A DNA stretch of 64,000 nt from Methylobacillus gramineus (lineage in GTDB: Bacteria > Pseudomonadota > Gammaproteobacteria > Burkholderiales > Methylophilaceae), in assembly GCF_020532675.1 (NCBI RefSeq), contig NZ_JAJAVE010000003.1:558001-622000 (forward strand), in the 5' to 3' direction. Below, piece by piece: positions 1-8,132 of this stretch. The first letter of the stretch is position 1. Each line of letters starts with the position of its first letter. The notes beneath the pieces were generated by a model. That model was not told where the DNA came from, ran no database searches, and saw only the letters and a program-made list of their open reading frames with translations. The translations under genes were made by a program, and so were the position numbers.

Positions 1-2
1 AT

Positions 3-209
3 ACTACAGGTCATTGTTTTCTTAAGAACTGGTTAGTGGTTTTTATATTTTCACTTTTACTTCTATATGCATCTATATCAAGCCTTGTGGGAGCAATGAA
101 TGTCGACTATCTTTTATATAATAATAATAATAATGAGGAAGGTAAAAAGTCAGTAAAAGAGTCAGTAAAAGTAAATTTGAAAGAAATAAAAAGTGAAGTA
201 TGTAAATAA
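3..209 (+). CDS. 3' end of an unrecognised membrane protein gene (5' end outside window)
   Basis: One frame is open from the window edge to a TAA at 207-209 and codes for 68 residues. It has one clear hydrophobic segment (about residues 9-29, starting NWLVVFIFSLLLY), then a run of five Asn from an AAT microsatellite at 120-134, then a Lys/Glu/Val-rich tail, probably cytoplasmic. The composition is AT-rich like the next gene, which begins 42 bases later on the same strand with its own good Shine-Dalgarno, so the two may be co-transcribed. I do not recognise the family. The coding call rests on the membrane segment and the open frame only. Confidence 0.5.
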   Translation, partial: TTGHCFLKNWLVVFIFSLLLLYASISSLVGAMNVDYLLYNNNNNEEGKKSVKESVKVNLKEIKSEVCK

Positions 210-251
210 ATTAATTATTTTTTGCTTTATAGGAAGCATGGGGAGGAAAGA

Positions 252-1031
252 ATGGGCGACAACAGATGGTGGGAGTTATATATTTTACGGTACTCAATGG
301 GAACGATTATTGGTGCTTTTTTATTTTATTTTTTATGTTTGGAATATCCGGAGGTAGTTGGTCGGCTTCTTTTGTTGGACTCAATAACGGACTCTCCGGA
401 TGGTAATCTAAAAGAGTTAGCCAATCTTGATACGATAAAACTAATATTTCTTGCAATGTATGGTTTGGTATTTTGCTATATAGCTAGCACTCCAATACTT
501 GTTATGCATTCAGCTAGAATGTTTTTTAATATGAATGATTTTCGATTAAACGATGTTTTAAACGAATACAAAAATTGTGATAAATGGTTAAATATTATTA
601 AGTTTCTTATATTTCCAATAATGGTTTCTATAGCTGCTGGGGAGTTAATTTTAAAGTGTAAATATCAATCATCTTATTTGGAATTTATTACATGCTTTTT
701 TGTAGTATCTATATTGATCGAATACCAGATACTATTGGTTTATAAAACAATTTCCAGAAATTCAGAGGTATACAATTTTTATAAGGCTTTATCAAAAGCA
801 CGTGACAGTAAGTCTAATATGATCGAGTCATACAGACATTTACGTGAGCATGGAAATGCATTTGCAATCGTAATATGTGAATTCTTTTTAGGAGCCTTAC
901 TTTTTCAAGTGGGGAAAATGGAGGGGGTAACGATTTCAATTTATGCTATTGCAGTTGTTATATGGCTATTCCCTGCCGCATTGGTTTGGCTTAGTGGGTC
1001 AGCTATCGAAAGAAGATTTTCATGTTATTGA
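252..1031 (+). CDS. Unrecognised multi-pass membrane protein
   Basis: The protein has 259 residues. The ATG at 252 is chosen over an upstream TTG at 222 because GGGGAGGAAAG lies just before it. About five hydrophobic segments are visible: near the N-terminus (TIIGAFLFYFLCL), in the first third (LIFLAMYGLVFCYIA), mid-protein (IIKFLIFPIMVSIAAG and FITCFFVVSILIEYQILLV), and near the C-terminus (FFLGALLF, then AIAVVIWLFPAALVWL). The loops are polar and AT-rich codons dominate, unlike the genes after about 3.2 kb, which fits acquired DNA. No enzymatic motif is seen and I do not recognise the family. The real reading frame is well supported; the function is unknown. Confidence 0.65.
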   Translation: MGDNRWWELYILRYSMGTIIGAFLFYFLCLEYPEVVGRLLLLDSITDSPDGNLKELANLDTIKLIFLAMYGLVFCYIASTPILVMHSARMFFNMNDFRLNDVLNEYKNCDKWLNIIKFLIFPIMVSIAAGELILKCKYQSSYLEFITCFFVVSILIEYQILLVYKTISRNSEVYNFYKALSKARDSKSNMIESYRHLREHGNAFAIVICEFFLGALLFQVGKMEGVTISIYAIAVVIWLFPAALVWLSGSAIERRFSCY

Positions 1032-1164
1032 AAATTAAATTTCTGTTAGAAGTAATGCTTATTAACAGAACAGAAGTGCAGTCGTAGTAAACGAGACCCA
1101 ATGCATTGGGTTGGGTATAAGCGAAGTAAAAAGCTATGAGGTGCTGTTGGTGAGTGGATTGCTT

Positions 1165-1202
1165 AGAGGGTGATTTGTTTGATGCAGACAGATCAACCCT
1201 CT
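1165..1202. terminator. Inverted repeat between convergent genes, possible weak terminator
   Basis: AGAGGGT at 1165-1171 pairs with ACCCTCT at 1196-1202, and GATTTGT/ACAGATC inside it extends the stem imperfectly. It lies between the 3' ends of two convergent genes. On the plus strand it is followed by a T-rich but interrupted stretch. I see nothing else in this gap. Confidence 0.35.
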
Positions 1203-1213
1203 CCACTTCTATT

Positions 1214-1696
1214 TTATTTATTCAATGCATCTATTCCAGCTTGTGAGATTTCTTCATCTTCCTGCCCGGTGCCACCACTTGCACCGATTGCCCCAATGAT
1301 TTTTCCATCGCGGACAATTGGTAAGCCACCCTGAACTGGCACAATGTTTGGAAGGTTTAGGAGGGCTGTTCTGTGATTCTTGACGACCACATCCTCCAAA
1401 TCCTTGCTAGGACGCTTCCAGTTATTGGCTGTACGCGCCTTTCCAATGCCGGTATCAGCACTTGATATCTGCGTACCATCAAGCTTTTCAAAATAGGCTA
1501 GCGTGCCTGTGCTATCAACGACAGCAACTACAACAGGGATGTTTCTCTTCTTAGCCGCCGCCGCTGCTGCACTACCGACTTTCTTGGCATCTTCATTTGA
1601 AATTGGTGCGCCGTATAGAATAGGTGCAGCTTGTGCAAATGTAGTGCTCAAAGCCAGTAAAGAAACTAATAAAGCAGATTTTGCAATCTTCGGCAT
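1214..1696 (-). CDS. Secreted GlcG/HbpS-like (DUF336) protein
   Basis: The protein has 160 residues. The start at 1696 is preferred over an upstream in-frame ATG at 1723 because AAGGAGT sits 8 bases before it. The N-terminus (MPKIAKSALLVSLLALSTTFAQA) is a typical signal peptide with cleavage after AQA. The mature part carries the family pattern: an Ala-rich helix, VVVAVVDSTGTLAYFEKLDG, a central helix region with KDLEDVV, and a C-terminal block with VQGGLPIVRDGKIIGAIGASGG. Members of this family bind haem or small ligands, and exported versions often accompany alcohol or quinoprotein oxidation genes, but no such gene is adjacent here. The precise role is unknown. It lies inside the putative integrated element. 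Confidence 0.85.
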   Translation of the reverse strand: MPKIAKSALLVSLLALSTTFAQAAPILYGAPISNEDAKKVGSAAAAAAKKRNIPVVVAVVDSTGTLAYFEKLDGTQISSADTGIGKARTANNWKRPSKDLEDVVVKNHRTALLNLPNIVPVQGGLPIVRDGKIIGAIGASGGTGQEDEEISQAGIDALNK

Positions 1697-1989
1697 ACCT
1701 ATACTCCTTACACGAATGAACACTATTTATGGCAAATACCGTACCTAGTTTTATTGAGCCAATATAAGAAATTAAGTTGTTGTAATAAATGAGGTTAGTG
1801 TGTCTGCATGATTTTTATGCTCTGATTTGGTGCAAGGGGAGAAACAGTGATGTTGTTGAAGTGTTGCTTTTTCGGACAGTCAAAAAAGTGTCGACCGTAA
1901 AGCAAAGGAATGATGGCTTAAGAGGACACTGAATATCTAACGGATTGAAATGATGAGTATTTATGCCTAATGGCATTTGTGAGGCAAAA

Positions 1990-2034
1990 CTCATAATCCG
2001 TTGGTGCCCGGTTCGACTCCGGGGAGGCCCACCA
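1990..2034 (+). pseudogene. 3' fragment of tRNA-Met(CAT): anticodon loop to CCA, likely att site
   Basis: From the anticodon loop onward the bases match an elongator tRNA-Met. CTCATAA holds the CAT anticodon (1992-1994), followed by the 3' side of the anticodon stem, a variable loop, a perfect T-arm (CCCGG/CCGGG around TTCGACT), the 3' acceptor strand GAGGCCC and an encoded ACCA end at 2031-2034. The preceding bases do not contain the D-arm or a 5' acceptor (GGGCCTY expected), so this is not a functional tRNA. A displaced 3' half that keeps its own terminator is the usual scar left by an element integrating into a tRNA gene. The intact copy should lie to the left of the window. Confidence 0.8.
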
Positions 2035-2041
2035 AAGAATC

Positions 2042-2073
2042 AAGGAGTTACGTGAAAACGTAACTCCTTTTTT
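2042..2073 (+). terminator. Rho-independent terminator after the tRNA fragment
   Basis: A perfect 12-bp stem (AAGGAGTTACGT/ACGTAACTCCTT) with a GAAA tetraloop is followed by a T run. It starts 8 bases after the tRNA CCA and is most simply the original terminator of the tRNA-Met gene. Confidence 0.9.
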
Positions 2074-2147
2074 CGTTTCATTGTCCAGAAAAAGTAAAGT
2101 TTAAGTTAATAGATTGATCCTCTTTCATCGCCATGGCGTTTAAGTCG

Positions 2148-2390
2148 CTAAGGACGCCATTTTTGGATAGCGAGCTTATAAGCTGAGAACGTTTGGTCAA
2201 TTGCCACTATAACGTCCGAGGGTAACTTGGCGTGCTTGGATTTGATTAAGGTTTGCAGGCGGATGAATTCATAATTTTTAGTATTAATTTCGTCTAATAA
2301 AAGCAAGTCCAACATAGTGGTTAAGGCGATATTCTTTCCATAAATTTCATTAGGGCTTTCTTCGCGATCTTCATTGTCCAAGGTATACAT
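2148..2390 (-). CDS. Hypothetical small acidic protein
   Basis: The protein has 80 residues. The ATG at 2390 is preceded by GGAGG at ideal distance, which is the main support for a real gene. The sequence is acidic at the N-terminus (MYTLDNEDREESPNEIYG) and then mostly predicted helix with heptad-like Leu/Ile (TTMLDLLLLDEINTKNYEFI). There are no Cys, no signal peptide and no membrane segment, so it is probably a small soluble helical cytoplasmic protein. It stands alone between the tRNA-Met fragment and another small ORF. I do not recognise the family. Confidence 0.6.
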   Translation of the reverse strand: MYTLDNEDREESPNEIYGKNIALTTMLDLLLLDEINTKNYEFIRLQTLIKSKHAKLPSDVIVAIDQTFSAYKLAIQKWRP

Positions 2391-2504
2391 TTGAGCCTCC
2401 GCAATTATTTATTCTTTTTAGTAAGACACAGCTTTATTGGGTGAAGGAAACGCGCAACGCATTTAGGAAACTCTTCAAATAGCACTAGGTTTTAATGAGA
2501 TGCG

Positions 2505-2654
2505 CTACGCGTAGCATCGTCGGGGAGTGGTAGCCGGGTTGGTGAATCGTGTAATTGAGATTGTCCGCATAGCAAGCAATCTCAGGTAGTCTGTCATGGA
2601 TGCCTGAAAGTTAGCGGCAGGACTAATGGCCATCTGATTGTGTTGTTTGTCCAT
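2505..2654 (-). CDS. Possible very small protein
   Basis: This is a 49-codon frame starting at the ATG at 2654, with GGAGAG 7 bases upstream. An upstream in-frame ATG at 2705 lacks a ribosome site. The product (starting MDKQHNQMAISPAANFQ) is basic, without a clear membrane segment or motif, and ends TPRRCYA. Only the ribosome site and the frame support it, so it may be spurious. Confidence 0.3.
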   Translation of the reverse strand: MDKQHNQMAISPAANFQASMTDYLRLLAMRTISITRFTNPATTPRRCYA

Positions 2655-3199
2655 AATAAGCTCTCCAAATCTAATGATTTGTAAGGCGAAAAGGTGGGTA
2701 GTCATCCAAATGTATAAAAGATGCTACTAGAGCCAGACTTTATTAATTAAGTCCGACTAGCCGAGTTACTTTGATTAAATGGAAAAGGGGCGCGCAGGTG
2801 GGACGGTGTGAATTGACAGGAAAAATTTTAGAGCTGAAGACAGTGGGGACACAGTGAAAGTTATCAAATAGCTTTTGATAACGAGGGGTGAGGATAAAAC
2901 GAGAGCTAATTTTTTTGCAATGTGATGCATGTTAAGACCCCTTGCATATTTCATTAAAGCTTGTTGTTCTTAATTCAAATCTTTTAAAGGGGGTTACTAC
3001 GATACCAATATATCAAAGATATATTAAGATTGTATGTAGGAATTAATTACTAAATGTAGAGTGGTATATGCGGTCAAGCTCTCTATGCACTTCTTTGAAG
3101 TGGTGAGGGAGTCAATCCATATTTGTATGGGTGCGGTGACGTATCGTTTCCAAGCTTTGGTGCCAGTTGTTAGTGATATATTTGTTTCGTTGAATTGAC
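2655..3199. other. Intergenic stretch without a convincing gene
   Basis: About 545 bases separate the small ORF from the LysR-type gene. I find no reading frame with a ribosome site, no RNA gene and no terminator. The base composition drifts AT-rich around 2900-3060. The only structured element noted is a short palindrome at 3007-3025, listed separately. Confidence 0.5.
3007..3025. repeat. Short palindrome, possible operator
   Basis: AATATATC and GATATATT form perfect 8-bp arms around AAA. There is no T run, so it is more likely a protein-binding site than a terminator, or it is chance in AT-rich DNA. It lies downstream of the LysR-type gene. Confidence 0.25.
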
Positions 3200-4114
3200 T
3201 TAGCTTGTTGATGGCACTGATTTGTTGAATAAAAATAGTTGGTCAGCGGATTCATTGACTGCTGCAACGGCAGGGTGGTGGGCACGTTTGGGCACGGAGA
3301 TGGCGTAGAAGTGTTGGGTGAATTCATTGGTTTCTGCAATCTTCATTACGCCGTACTCTTGCTCAATCTCATGGGCAATGACGGATGAGGCAGTGAAAAA
3401 GCCTATGCCCGCCATTCCGAAAGCCTTCATCAATGCGCTGTCGTCAAACTCCCCCACTATATTTGGCGTGATGTGCTGGTCATTGAGCCAGCGCATGAGC
3501 TGTCCCTGAATCAGACTGTCTTCCCCCATTACCAGCATGGGCGCTCTATGCAGGCGCTCAGGAAATACTCCAGGGTATTTGAGTGCAAGCTCTGCTTTGG
3601 CAAAGAAGCTGGTGCCGCTTTCCCCCAGTTTATGGCTGATGCCATTGATATTGACTTCATTGGGCATGGGACGATCTGCTAGCACCAGGTCAAGTTTGTG
3701 AATGGCCAGCTGGGCCAGCAGGGTTTCAAAGTTATCTTCACGGCAGACGATGCGGATAGGATCTTCTAGCGACATTGCTGCGGATAGGAGGTGGTAGGCG
3801 ATTGATTTGGGAACGAATTCTGCGATCCCTACATTGAATAGGCGCGGCCGTTTCTTGGGTTGGTGGCGCAGGGTTTCCTCTAGCATGCTGCCAGTTTCAA
3901 AAATGCTTTCGGCGTAAGGCAATGCCATTCTGCCCGCATCTGTCATTTCCAGTCCACGACCTACTCGCTTGAACAGAGTGACATTGAGGTCTGCTTCCAA
4001 TAATGAAATCTGCCCGCTTAACGTTTGAGGCGTGACGCCTAATTGTTCACTGGCTTTTACCAAGCTCCCGGCTTTTGCCACCGCCCAGAAATAGCTCAAT
4101 TGCTTGTAATTCAT
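3200..4114 (-). CDS. LysR-family transcriptional regulator, NhaR-like
   Basis: The protein has 304 residues. The N-terminal winged helix-turn-helix (residues about 3-62) starts MNYKQLSYFWAVAKAGSL and contains TPQTLSGQISLLEADL and LFKRVGRGLEMTDAG. These segments align well with E. coli NhaR (YNHLYYFWHV, LTPQTITGQI, LFKRKGRGLE), as does GEFDDSALMKAFG in the effector domain (about 90-295). NhaR activates a Na+/H+ antiporter gene in response to sodium, but no antiporter is adjacent, so the target here is unknown. It is transcribed divergently from a small secreted His-rich protein, an obvious candidate target. The family call is strong; the ligand is inferred only by similarity. Confidence 0.85.
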   Translation of the reverse strand: MNYKQLSYFWAVAKAGSLVKASEQLGVTPQTLSGQISLLEADLNVTLFKRVGRGLEMTDAGRMALPYAESIFETGSMLEETLRHQPKKRPRLFNVGIAEFVPKSIAYHLLSAAMSLEDPIRIVCREDNFETLLAQLAIHKLDLVLADRPMPNEVNINGISHKLGESGTSFFAKAELALKYPGVFPERLHRAPMLVMGEDSLIQGQLMRWLNDQHITPNIVGEFDDSALMKAFGMAGIGFFTASSVIAHEIEQEYGVMKIAETNEFTQHFYAISVPKRAHHPAVAAVNESADQLFLFNKSVPSTS

Positions 4115-4142
4115 GGCCGCTCTCCATCGCTCAATGGAAGAT

Positions 4143-4161
4143 ACTTCGGTTTTTTCGAAGT
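4143..4161. promoter_or_regulatory. Inverted repeat in the divergent control region
   Basis: ACTTCG and CGAAGT form a 6-bp dyad separated by seven bases, in the 145-base gap between the NhaR-like regulator and the divergent secreted-protein gene. LysR regulators bind dyads in such gaps, so this is a candidate site. It lacks the classic T-N11-A core and could be chance. Confidence 0.3.
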
Positions 4162-4259
4162 GTTACTCAATGGATAGTATGTTTTTCTTGGGGTTTGAGT
4201 CTAGTACTATTGCAACCATTGTAAGGGAAATTTACAAAGACCATAACTTGGAGATAATC

Positions 4260-4607
4260 ATGAAAAAGACAATGTCAGTTGCAGTAATTGCTTTAGTCGC
4301 CGCTTGGGCTCCATTGGCTCAGGCTGATAACACAGAGGCTTTGTTCAACAACCAAATGGTGGCCGCTGCCAGCATTAACCCTAATACAATCTCTGTAGAC
4401 CCACATGTTTCTGAAGTTCAGGCTGTTGCCTCTCATGAAGATGTTGTGAAGTCCAGAAACCTCAGGCCACATTTCAAGCATCACTTCAATCTCAATAAAA
4501 TTGACACAAGTGGTGTTAGCGCAGACCGCAATGCAGGCAAGAAGTTTGTTTACGTGACACATCCTAAGCACCACTTCAAGGTGAAAAGGTATGTAGGCGT
4601 TAACTAA
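4260..4607 (+). CDS. Small secreted His-rich protein
   Basis: The protein has 115 residues. The start at 4260 is chosen because GGAG precedes it and a signal peptide follows directly (MKKTMSVAVIALVAAWAPLAQA, cleavage after QA). The longer frame from 4113 would put the signal peptide in the interior. The mature part of about 93 residues is basic and ends with two His clusters (RPHFKHHF and THPKHHFKVKRY) that could bind metal or an anionic partner. No Cys is present. I do not recognise a family. The gene is divergent from the NhaR-like regulator and is followed by a hairpin and a terminator, so it is a single-gene unit. Confidence 0.7.
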   Translation: MKKTMSVAVIALVAAWAPLAQADNTEALFNNQMVAAASINPNTISVDPHVSEVQAVASHEDVVKSRNLRPHFKHHFNLNKIDTSGVSADRNAGKKFVYVTHPKHHFKVKRYVGVN

Positions 4608-4611
4608 ATTT

Positions 4612-4639
4612 CAAACTGACAATTGCAGTTGTCAGTTTG
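4612..4639 (+). repeat. Hairpin after the His-rich protein gene
   Basis: An 11-bp perfect stem (CAAACTGACAA/TTGTCAGTTTG) with a six-base loop begins 4 bases after the stop codon. It has no T run of its own and may protect the 3' end or assist the next hairpin. Confidence 0.6.
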
Positions 4640-4644
4640 ACCTC

Positions 4645-4679
4645 AACCCCTGAACATCAACTGTCAGGGGTTATTTTTT
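4645..4679 (+). terminator. Rho-independent terminator
   Basis: AACCCCTGA pairs with TCAGGGGTT across a 10-base loop and is followed by ATTTTTTAT, so it terminates rightward transcription. Its right arm overlaps the stop codon of the convergent trhO gene. Confidence 0.8.
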
Positions 4680-5600
4680 ATACTTTCTGGCATTGTCACC
4701 GATGTGCACCTCACCACGCTTGCGAGCAAGCTCTATCTGTTTCTGACGTTCTTCGATGCTGGCGCGTTTTTCAGGCGACAGTGCGTCATAGCAGCACGGG
4801 CATGAAATGCCCTTCACATACTGCTCTGACGCCATATCTGTAGCAGAGATCGGGTGGCGGCAGGCAAAGCATTGGTCATAATCCCCAACCTCCAGCCCAT
4901 GCTTGACGGCAACGCGCTGGTCAAAAACAAAACACTCACCTTCCCACATACTTTCTTCAGGTGGGACATTTTCCAGATACTTCAGAATTCCACCTTGCAG
5001 GTGATATACCTCTTCAAACCCTTGTTCCATCATATATGAGCTGGCTTTTTCACAGCGAATGCCCCCTGTGCAAAACATGGCGACTTTCTTATGTTTTGAT
5101 GGGTCCAGGTTTTTGCTCACGTATTCAGGAAATTCCCGGAAGGTCGTGGTTTGAGGATCTAAAGCACCTTTGAATGTGCCTATGCCATATTCGTAGTCAT
5201 TACGTGTATCAATCACGATGACGTCAGGATCAGAAATCAATGCATTCCAGTCCTCAGGTTTGACATAGTTGCCCACTTTTTTATTGGGATCGATGCCCGG
5301 AACGCCAAGCGTCACAATTTCTTTCTTGAGCCTGACCTTCATGCGGTAGAAGGGTAATTCGTCAGTGAATGATTCTTTATGCTCAATATCAGCAAGCCTT
5401 GCATCTTGGCGCAGATAGGTCAGCAAAGCATCAATCCCGGCTCGATTTCCTGCAACGGTGCCGTTAATACCTTCTTCTGCCAGTAACAGTGTGCCTTTGA
5501 TGTTTTGTGCATTACAAAATGCAAGTAGCCCAGGTTGAACTTCCTGGTAATCCGGCAGGCTGGCAAATTTATATAAAGCGGCAACGACAATATTTGACAC
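4671..5600 (-). CDS. trhO: tRNA uridine(34) hydroxylase, rhodanese family (TrhO/YceA)
   Basis: The protein has 309 residues from a GTG at 5600. This start gives the family-typical N-terminus ([11 protein letters not shown]) and has GAGAG upstream, while the longer frame to 5714 adds residues not seen in the family. There is an N-terminal acylphosphatase-like domain (about 1-95), then a rhodanese domain with [15 protein letters not shown] and the active-site loop CTGGIRC (residues 177-183, catalytic Cys177). The C-terminus has a Cys-rich segment ([12 protein letters not shown]) that may hold zinc. TrhO makes 5-hydroxyuridine at the wobble position of tRNA using oxygen. The gene stands alone between a terminator and a divergent TonB receptor. 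Confidence 0.93.
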   Translation of the reverse strand: MSNIVVAALYKFASLPDYQEVQPGLLAFCNAQNIKGTLLLAEEGINGTVAGNRAGIDALLTYLRQDARLADIEHKESFTDELPFYRMKVRLKKEIVTLGVPGIDPNKKVGNYVKPEDWNALISDPDVIVIDTRNDYEYGIGTFKGALDPQTTTFREFPEYVSKNLDPSKHKKVAMFCTGGIRCEKASSYMMEQGFEEVYHLQGGILKYLENVPPEESMWEGECFVFDQRVAVKHGLEVGDYDQCFACRHPISATDMASEQYVKGISCPCCYDALSPEKRASIEERQKQIELARKRGEVHIGDNARKYKK

Positions 5601-5752
5601 GGTTAACTCTCGCGATTGGGATAAAAGGAAATAGGCATCGCTTTTACCAGATGAACACATCATTAAAGGGTTGCATGCCCTGGATTGCAACATGCTAGAA
5701 ACGACCAAGCGCAATATTCTAATTTAAATTTCCATATTTTTCATGTGGTTAA

Positions 5753-5812
5753 TTGTTGTTATTTAGCAACAAGTAGGAAATATATCTTGTATCGATAATC
5801 TTTCTTATTTAT
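5753..5812 (+). promoter_or_regulatory. Upstream region of the siderophore receptor with a weak Fur-like site
   Basis: The 256-base divergent gap is AT-rich. It contains the dyad TTGTTG/CAACAA (5753-5772) and, at 5794-5809, GATAATC followed by TTTCTTAT. The left half matches the Fur consensus half-site GATAAT, while the right half matches only partly. Iron control is expected for this receptor family, but the site alone is weak evidence. Confidence 0.3.
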
Positions 5813-5856
5813 ATTCACGTTTCTTAAAATATGTAAACTGATGTAAAGGGAAAATT

Positions 5857-8040
5857 GTGCTGAAGGTATTAGGTCAAAAAGCAGGGTTTAATTTCAAGCC
5901 TGTAAGTGCAGCGGTTGCACTTATTTTTGTAGGATCTGCATTTGCGGCTGAAGAAGGAGGGGCGCTACCAGAGCTAGAAGTACAAGGTAAGAAAGAAAAT
6001 CCATATAAAGTCGAGAAGTCAGCTAACCAAAAGTTTACTGCTACGCTGAAAGATACGCCGAAGTCTGTGACAGTAGTGACCCAGGACGTGATTAGAGACA
6101 CAGGGTCAAATACTTTTCAGGATGCCCTGCGCACAGTGCCAGGAATTACCTTTGGGTCTGGAGAAGGTGGTGGCTCGGCCATGACTGATAGGCCATTCAT
6201 TCGAGGTTTTGATTCACAAAGTTCAATTTTTGTAGATGGTCTTCGTGATCTTGGCGCACAAACTCGTGAAGTATTTGCTATTGAGCAAATGGAGGTATTG
6301 AAAGGGCCTAGTGGTGCTTTTGATGGCCGTGGTTCTGCGGGTGGTAGCATCAATATCGTGACCAAGCGCGCTAAGGCTGATAATTTCACTTCTGGTTCTA
6401 TCGGCCTAGGTACCGACAGTTATCGTCGAGCCACTTTTGACGGTAATTATATGATTGGCGATGATGCTGCCATTCGCCTAGTTGGTATGGTGCACGATGC
6501 GGACACTCCGGGACGCGATTCGGTGGATGTGAAGCGTTGGGGATTTATGCCATCTATCACACTAGGCTTAAATGGCCCAACCTCGGCAACGGCTAACTGG
6601 TACCACTTCGAAACGGATGATATGTCAGATCGAGGTTTGCCTTATGCGGATAATAGTGGAGTGCTTCATCATCGACCTTTGAGCGTTAGCAAGGATAACT
6701 TCTATGGCTTCAAAGATAAAGATTATCAGAAAACCGATAGTGATATTGGTACGCTGGAGCTCAAGCATGCATTTACTGATGATGTTGTACTGCGGAATAC
6801 CTCTCGCTACGGTATTAGCAAAAACAAGTATGTAACCACCCGTGCTTTGGTTCAAGCAGCTGGTGGTGCCTCTGGTTTGCTTAATCTTAATAATCAAGCA
6901 CGCTATACTAAAACGGAAACGCTGAGTAATTTGACAGATGTTTCTTTCATTTTTGCGACTGGCACAATCAAACATACTATGAATGTAGGCTTTGAATGGT
7001 CCAAGGTGGAAACTGACCAATTTGCTGCACTTACGACTGGGACTTTATCATCACCCGTAAATATGTATGACCCAGATCCAAGCAGACCTTCAAATCTTGA
7101 TGTGAGCTTTAGTGGAACTCCCTCCAATACAACTACTAGTAGAAACCATTCGTTGTATGCATTTGATAGCATCGAGCTGAGTGAAAAGTGGATAGTTAAT
7201 GCTGGCCTACGTTACGATAAATTCAAAATTAACAGAGACTCAACAACGGCTGCAGATAATGCTACGGCGGATCACACCTTCTGGAATTATCAACTTGGTG
7301 CTGTCTATAAAATTAATGATAGAGGCAATGTATATGCGTCATATGGCACCTCAAGTACGCCAGTAGGTCTGAATAATGGGGATGGTAATCAAGAGAATGG
7401 TTATCTTCTGTCGGGAAGCACTGCTAATTTAAGACCAGAACGTACTAAGAGTTTTGAGGTAGGTACTAAATGGGATGTTCTAGATGGATTGTCCTTAACT
7501 GCAGCTGCTTTCTATACAGAGAAATACGATGCTCGTGTTCTTGTTGCGAACGATGTGTATGCAAATGCTGGTGAGGTGAAAGTTAAGGGCATTGAACTTG
7601 GAGCGGCAGGGAAAATTTCAGACAAATGGAATGTCTTCGCTGGCTATACTTATCTGGATACGGAGCAATCTAAAACAGGTCTAATTGCTGGCGGTATGAC
7701 TGATCTTGGAAGTGCTGCGAATAAAGGAAATAATTTACCAGGTATCGCTAAAAATAGCGCAAGCCTATGGACTACATACAGTGTGTTGCCGGCATTAACT
7801 GTTGGCGGTGGCGCGTTCTATGTTGACAAGGTTTATGCTGATCCAGGTAATTCCTTATATGTTCCTTCTTATGTCCGCTGGGATGCAATGGCTTCATACA
7901 AGTTTGATGATCGTATCAGTCTGCAGCTGAATCTGCAGAACCTGACGGATAAGCGGTATTTCAATCAGACATATACACGTCATTTTGCAACTGTTGCCCC
8001 AGGACGACTGGCATTTGTTTCATTGAATTTCAAGTTTTAG
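5857..8040 (+). CDS. TonB-dependent siderophore receptor, Fiu/PiuA-like
   Basis: The protein has 727 residues from a GTG at 5857 with AAAGGG upstream. A signal peptide ends at AFAAEEGG. The plug domain (about 45-170) has TPKSVTVVTQDVI, RPFIRGFDSQSSIFVDGLRD, the conserved EVLKGPSGAFDGRGSAGGSINIVTK... block and is followed by a 22-strand-type barrel ending in Phe (SLNFKF). Such receptors import ferric catecholate siderophores across the outer membrane using TonB energy. The next gene encodes a PiuC/YbiX-type oxygenase, the known partner of Fiu and PiuA, which supports the subtype. The substrate is inferred by context only. Confidence 0.88.
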   Translation: MLKVLGQKAGFNFKPVSAAVALIFVGSAFAAEEGGALPELEVQGKKENPYKVEKSANQKFTATLKDTPKSVTVVTQDVIRDTGSNTFQDALRTVPGITFGSGEGGGSAMTDRPFIRGFDSQSSIFVDGLRDLGAQTREVFAIEQMEVLKGPSGAFDGRGSAGGSINIVTKRAKADNFTSGSIGLGTDSYRRATFDGNYMIGDDAAIRLVGMVHDADTPGRDSVDVKRWGFMPSITLGLNGPTSATANWYHFETDDMSDRGLPYADNSGVLHHRPLSVSKDNFYGFKDKDYQKTDSDIGTLELKHAFTDDVVLRNTSRYGISKNKYVTTRALVQAAGGASGLLNLNNQARYTKTETLSNLTDVSFIFATGTIKHTMNVGFEWSKVETDQFAALTTGTLSSPVNMYDPDPSRPSNLDVSFSGTPSNTTTSRNHSLYAFDSIELSEKWIVNAGLRYDKFKINRDSTTAADNATADHTFWNYQLGAVYKINDRGNVYASYGTSSTPVGLNNGDGNQENGYLLSGSTANLRPERTKSFEVGTKWDVLDGLSLTAAAFYTEKYDARVLVANDVYANAGEVKVKGIELGAAGKISDKWNVFAGYTYLDTEQSKTGLIAGGMTDLGSAANKGNNLPGIAKNSASLWTTYSVLPALTVGGGAFYVDKVYADPGNSLYVPSYVRWDAMASYKFDDRISLQLNLQNLTDKRYFNQTYTRHFATVAPGRLAFVSLNFKF

Positions 8041-8075
8041 TGCTTTAATATAAATTCAATATATCTCGCGTTAAC

Positions 8076-8110
8076 AACCCTATGGAGGTGTAACCTCTGT
8101 AGGGTTTTTT
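8076..8110 (+). terminator. Terminator between the receptor and the oxygenase gene
   Basis: AACCCTA/TAGGGTT encloses GAGGT/ACCTC and is followed by a run of T. It lies only 35 bases after the receptor stop and 22 before the next start, so read-through would be partial and the downstream gene probably gets less transcript. Confidence 0.85.
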
Positions 8111-8132
8111 GCTTGTAGCAGGAGTAAAAGAA

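Noticed and set aside
1003-1206. Small minus-strand frame overlapping the end of the membrane protein gene
   Set aside because: No ribosome site, overlaps a better supported gene and has no recognisable features.
1940-2034. A complete tRNA-Met gene
   Set aside because: The 5' acceptor strand, D-arm and 5' half of the anticodon stem are missing; only the 3' half fits.
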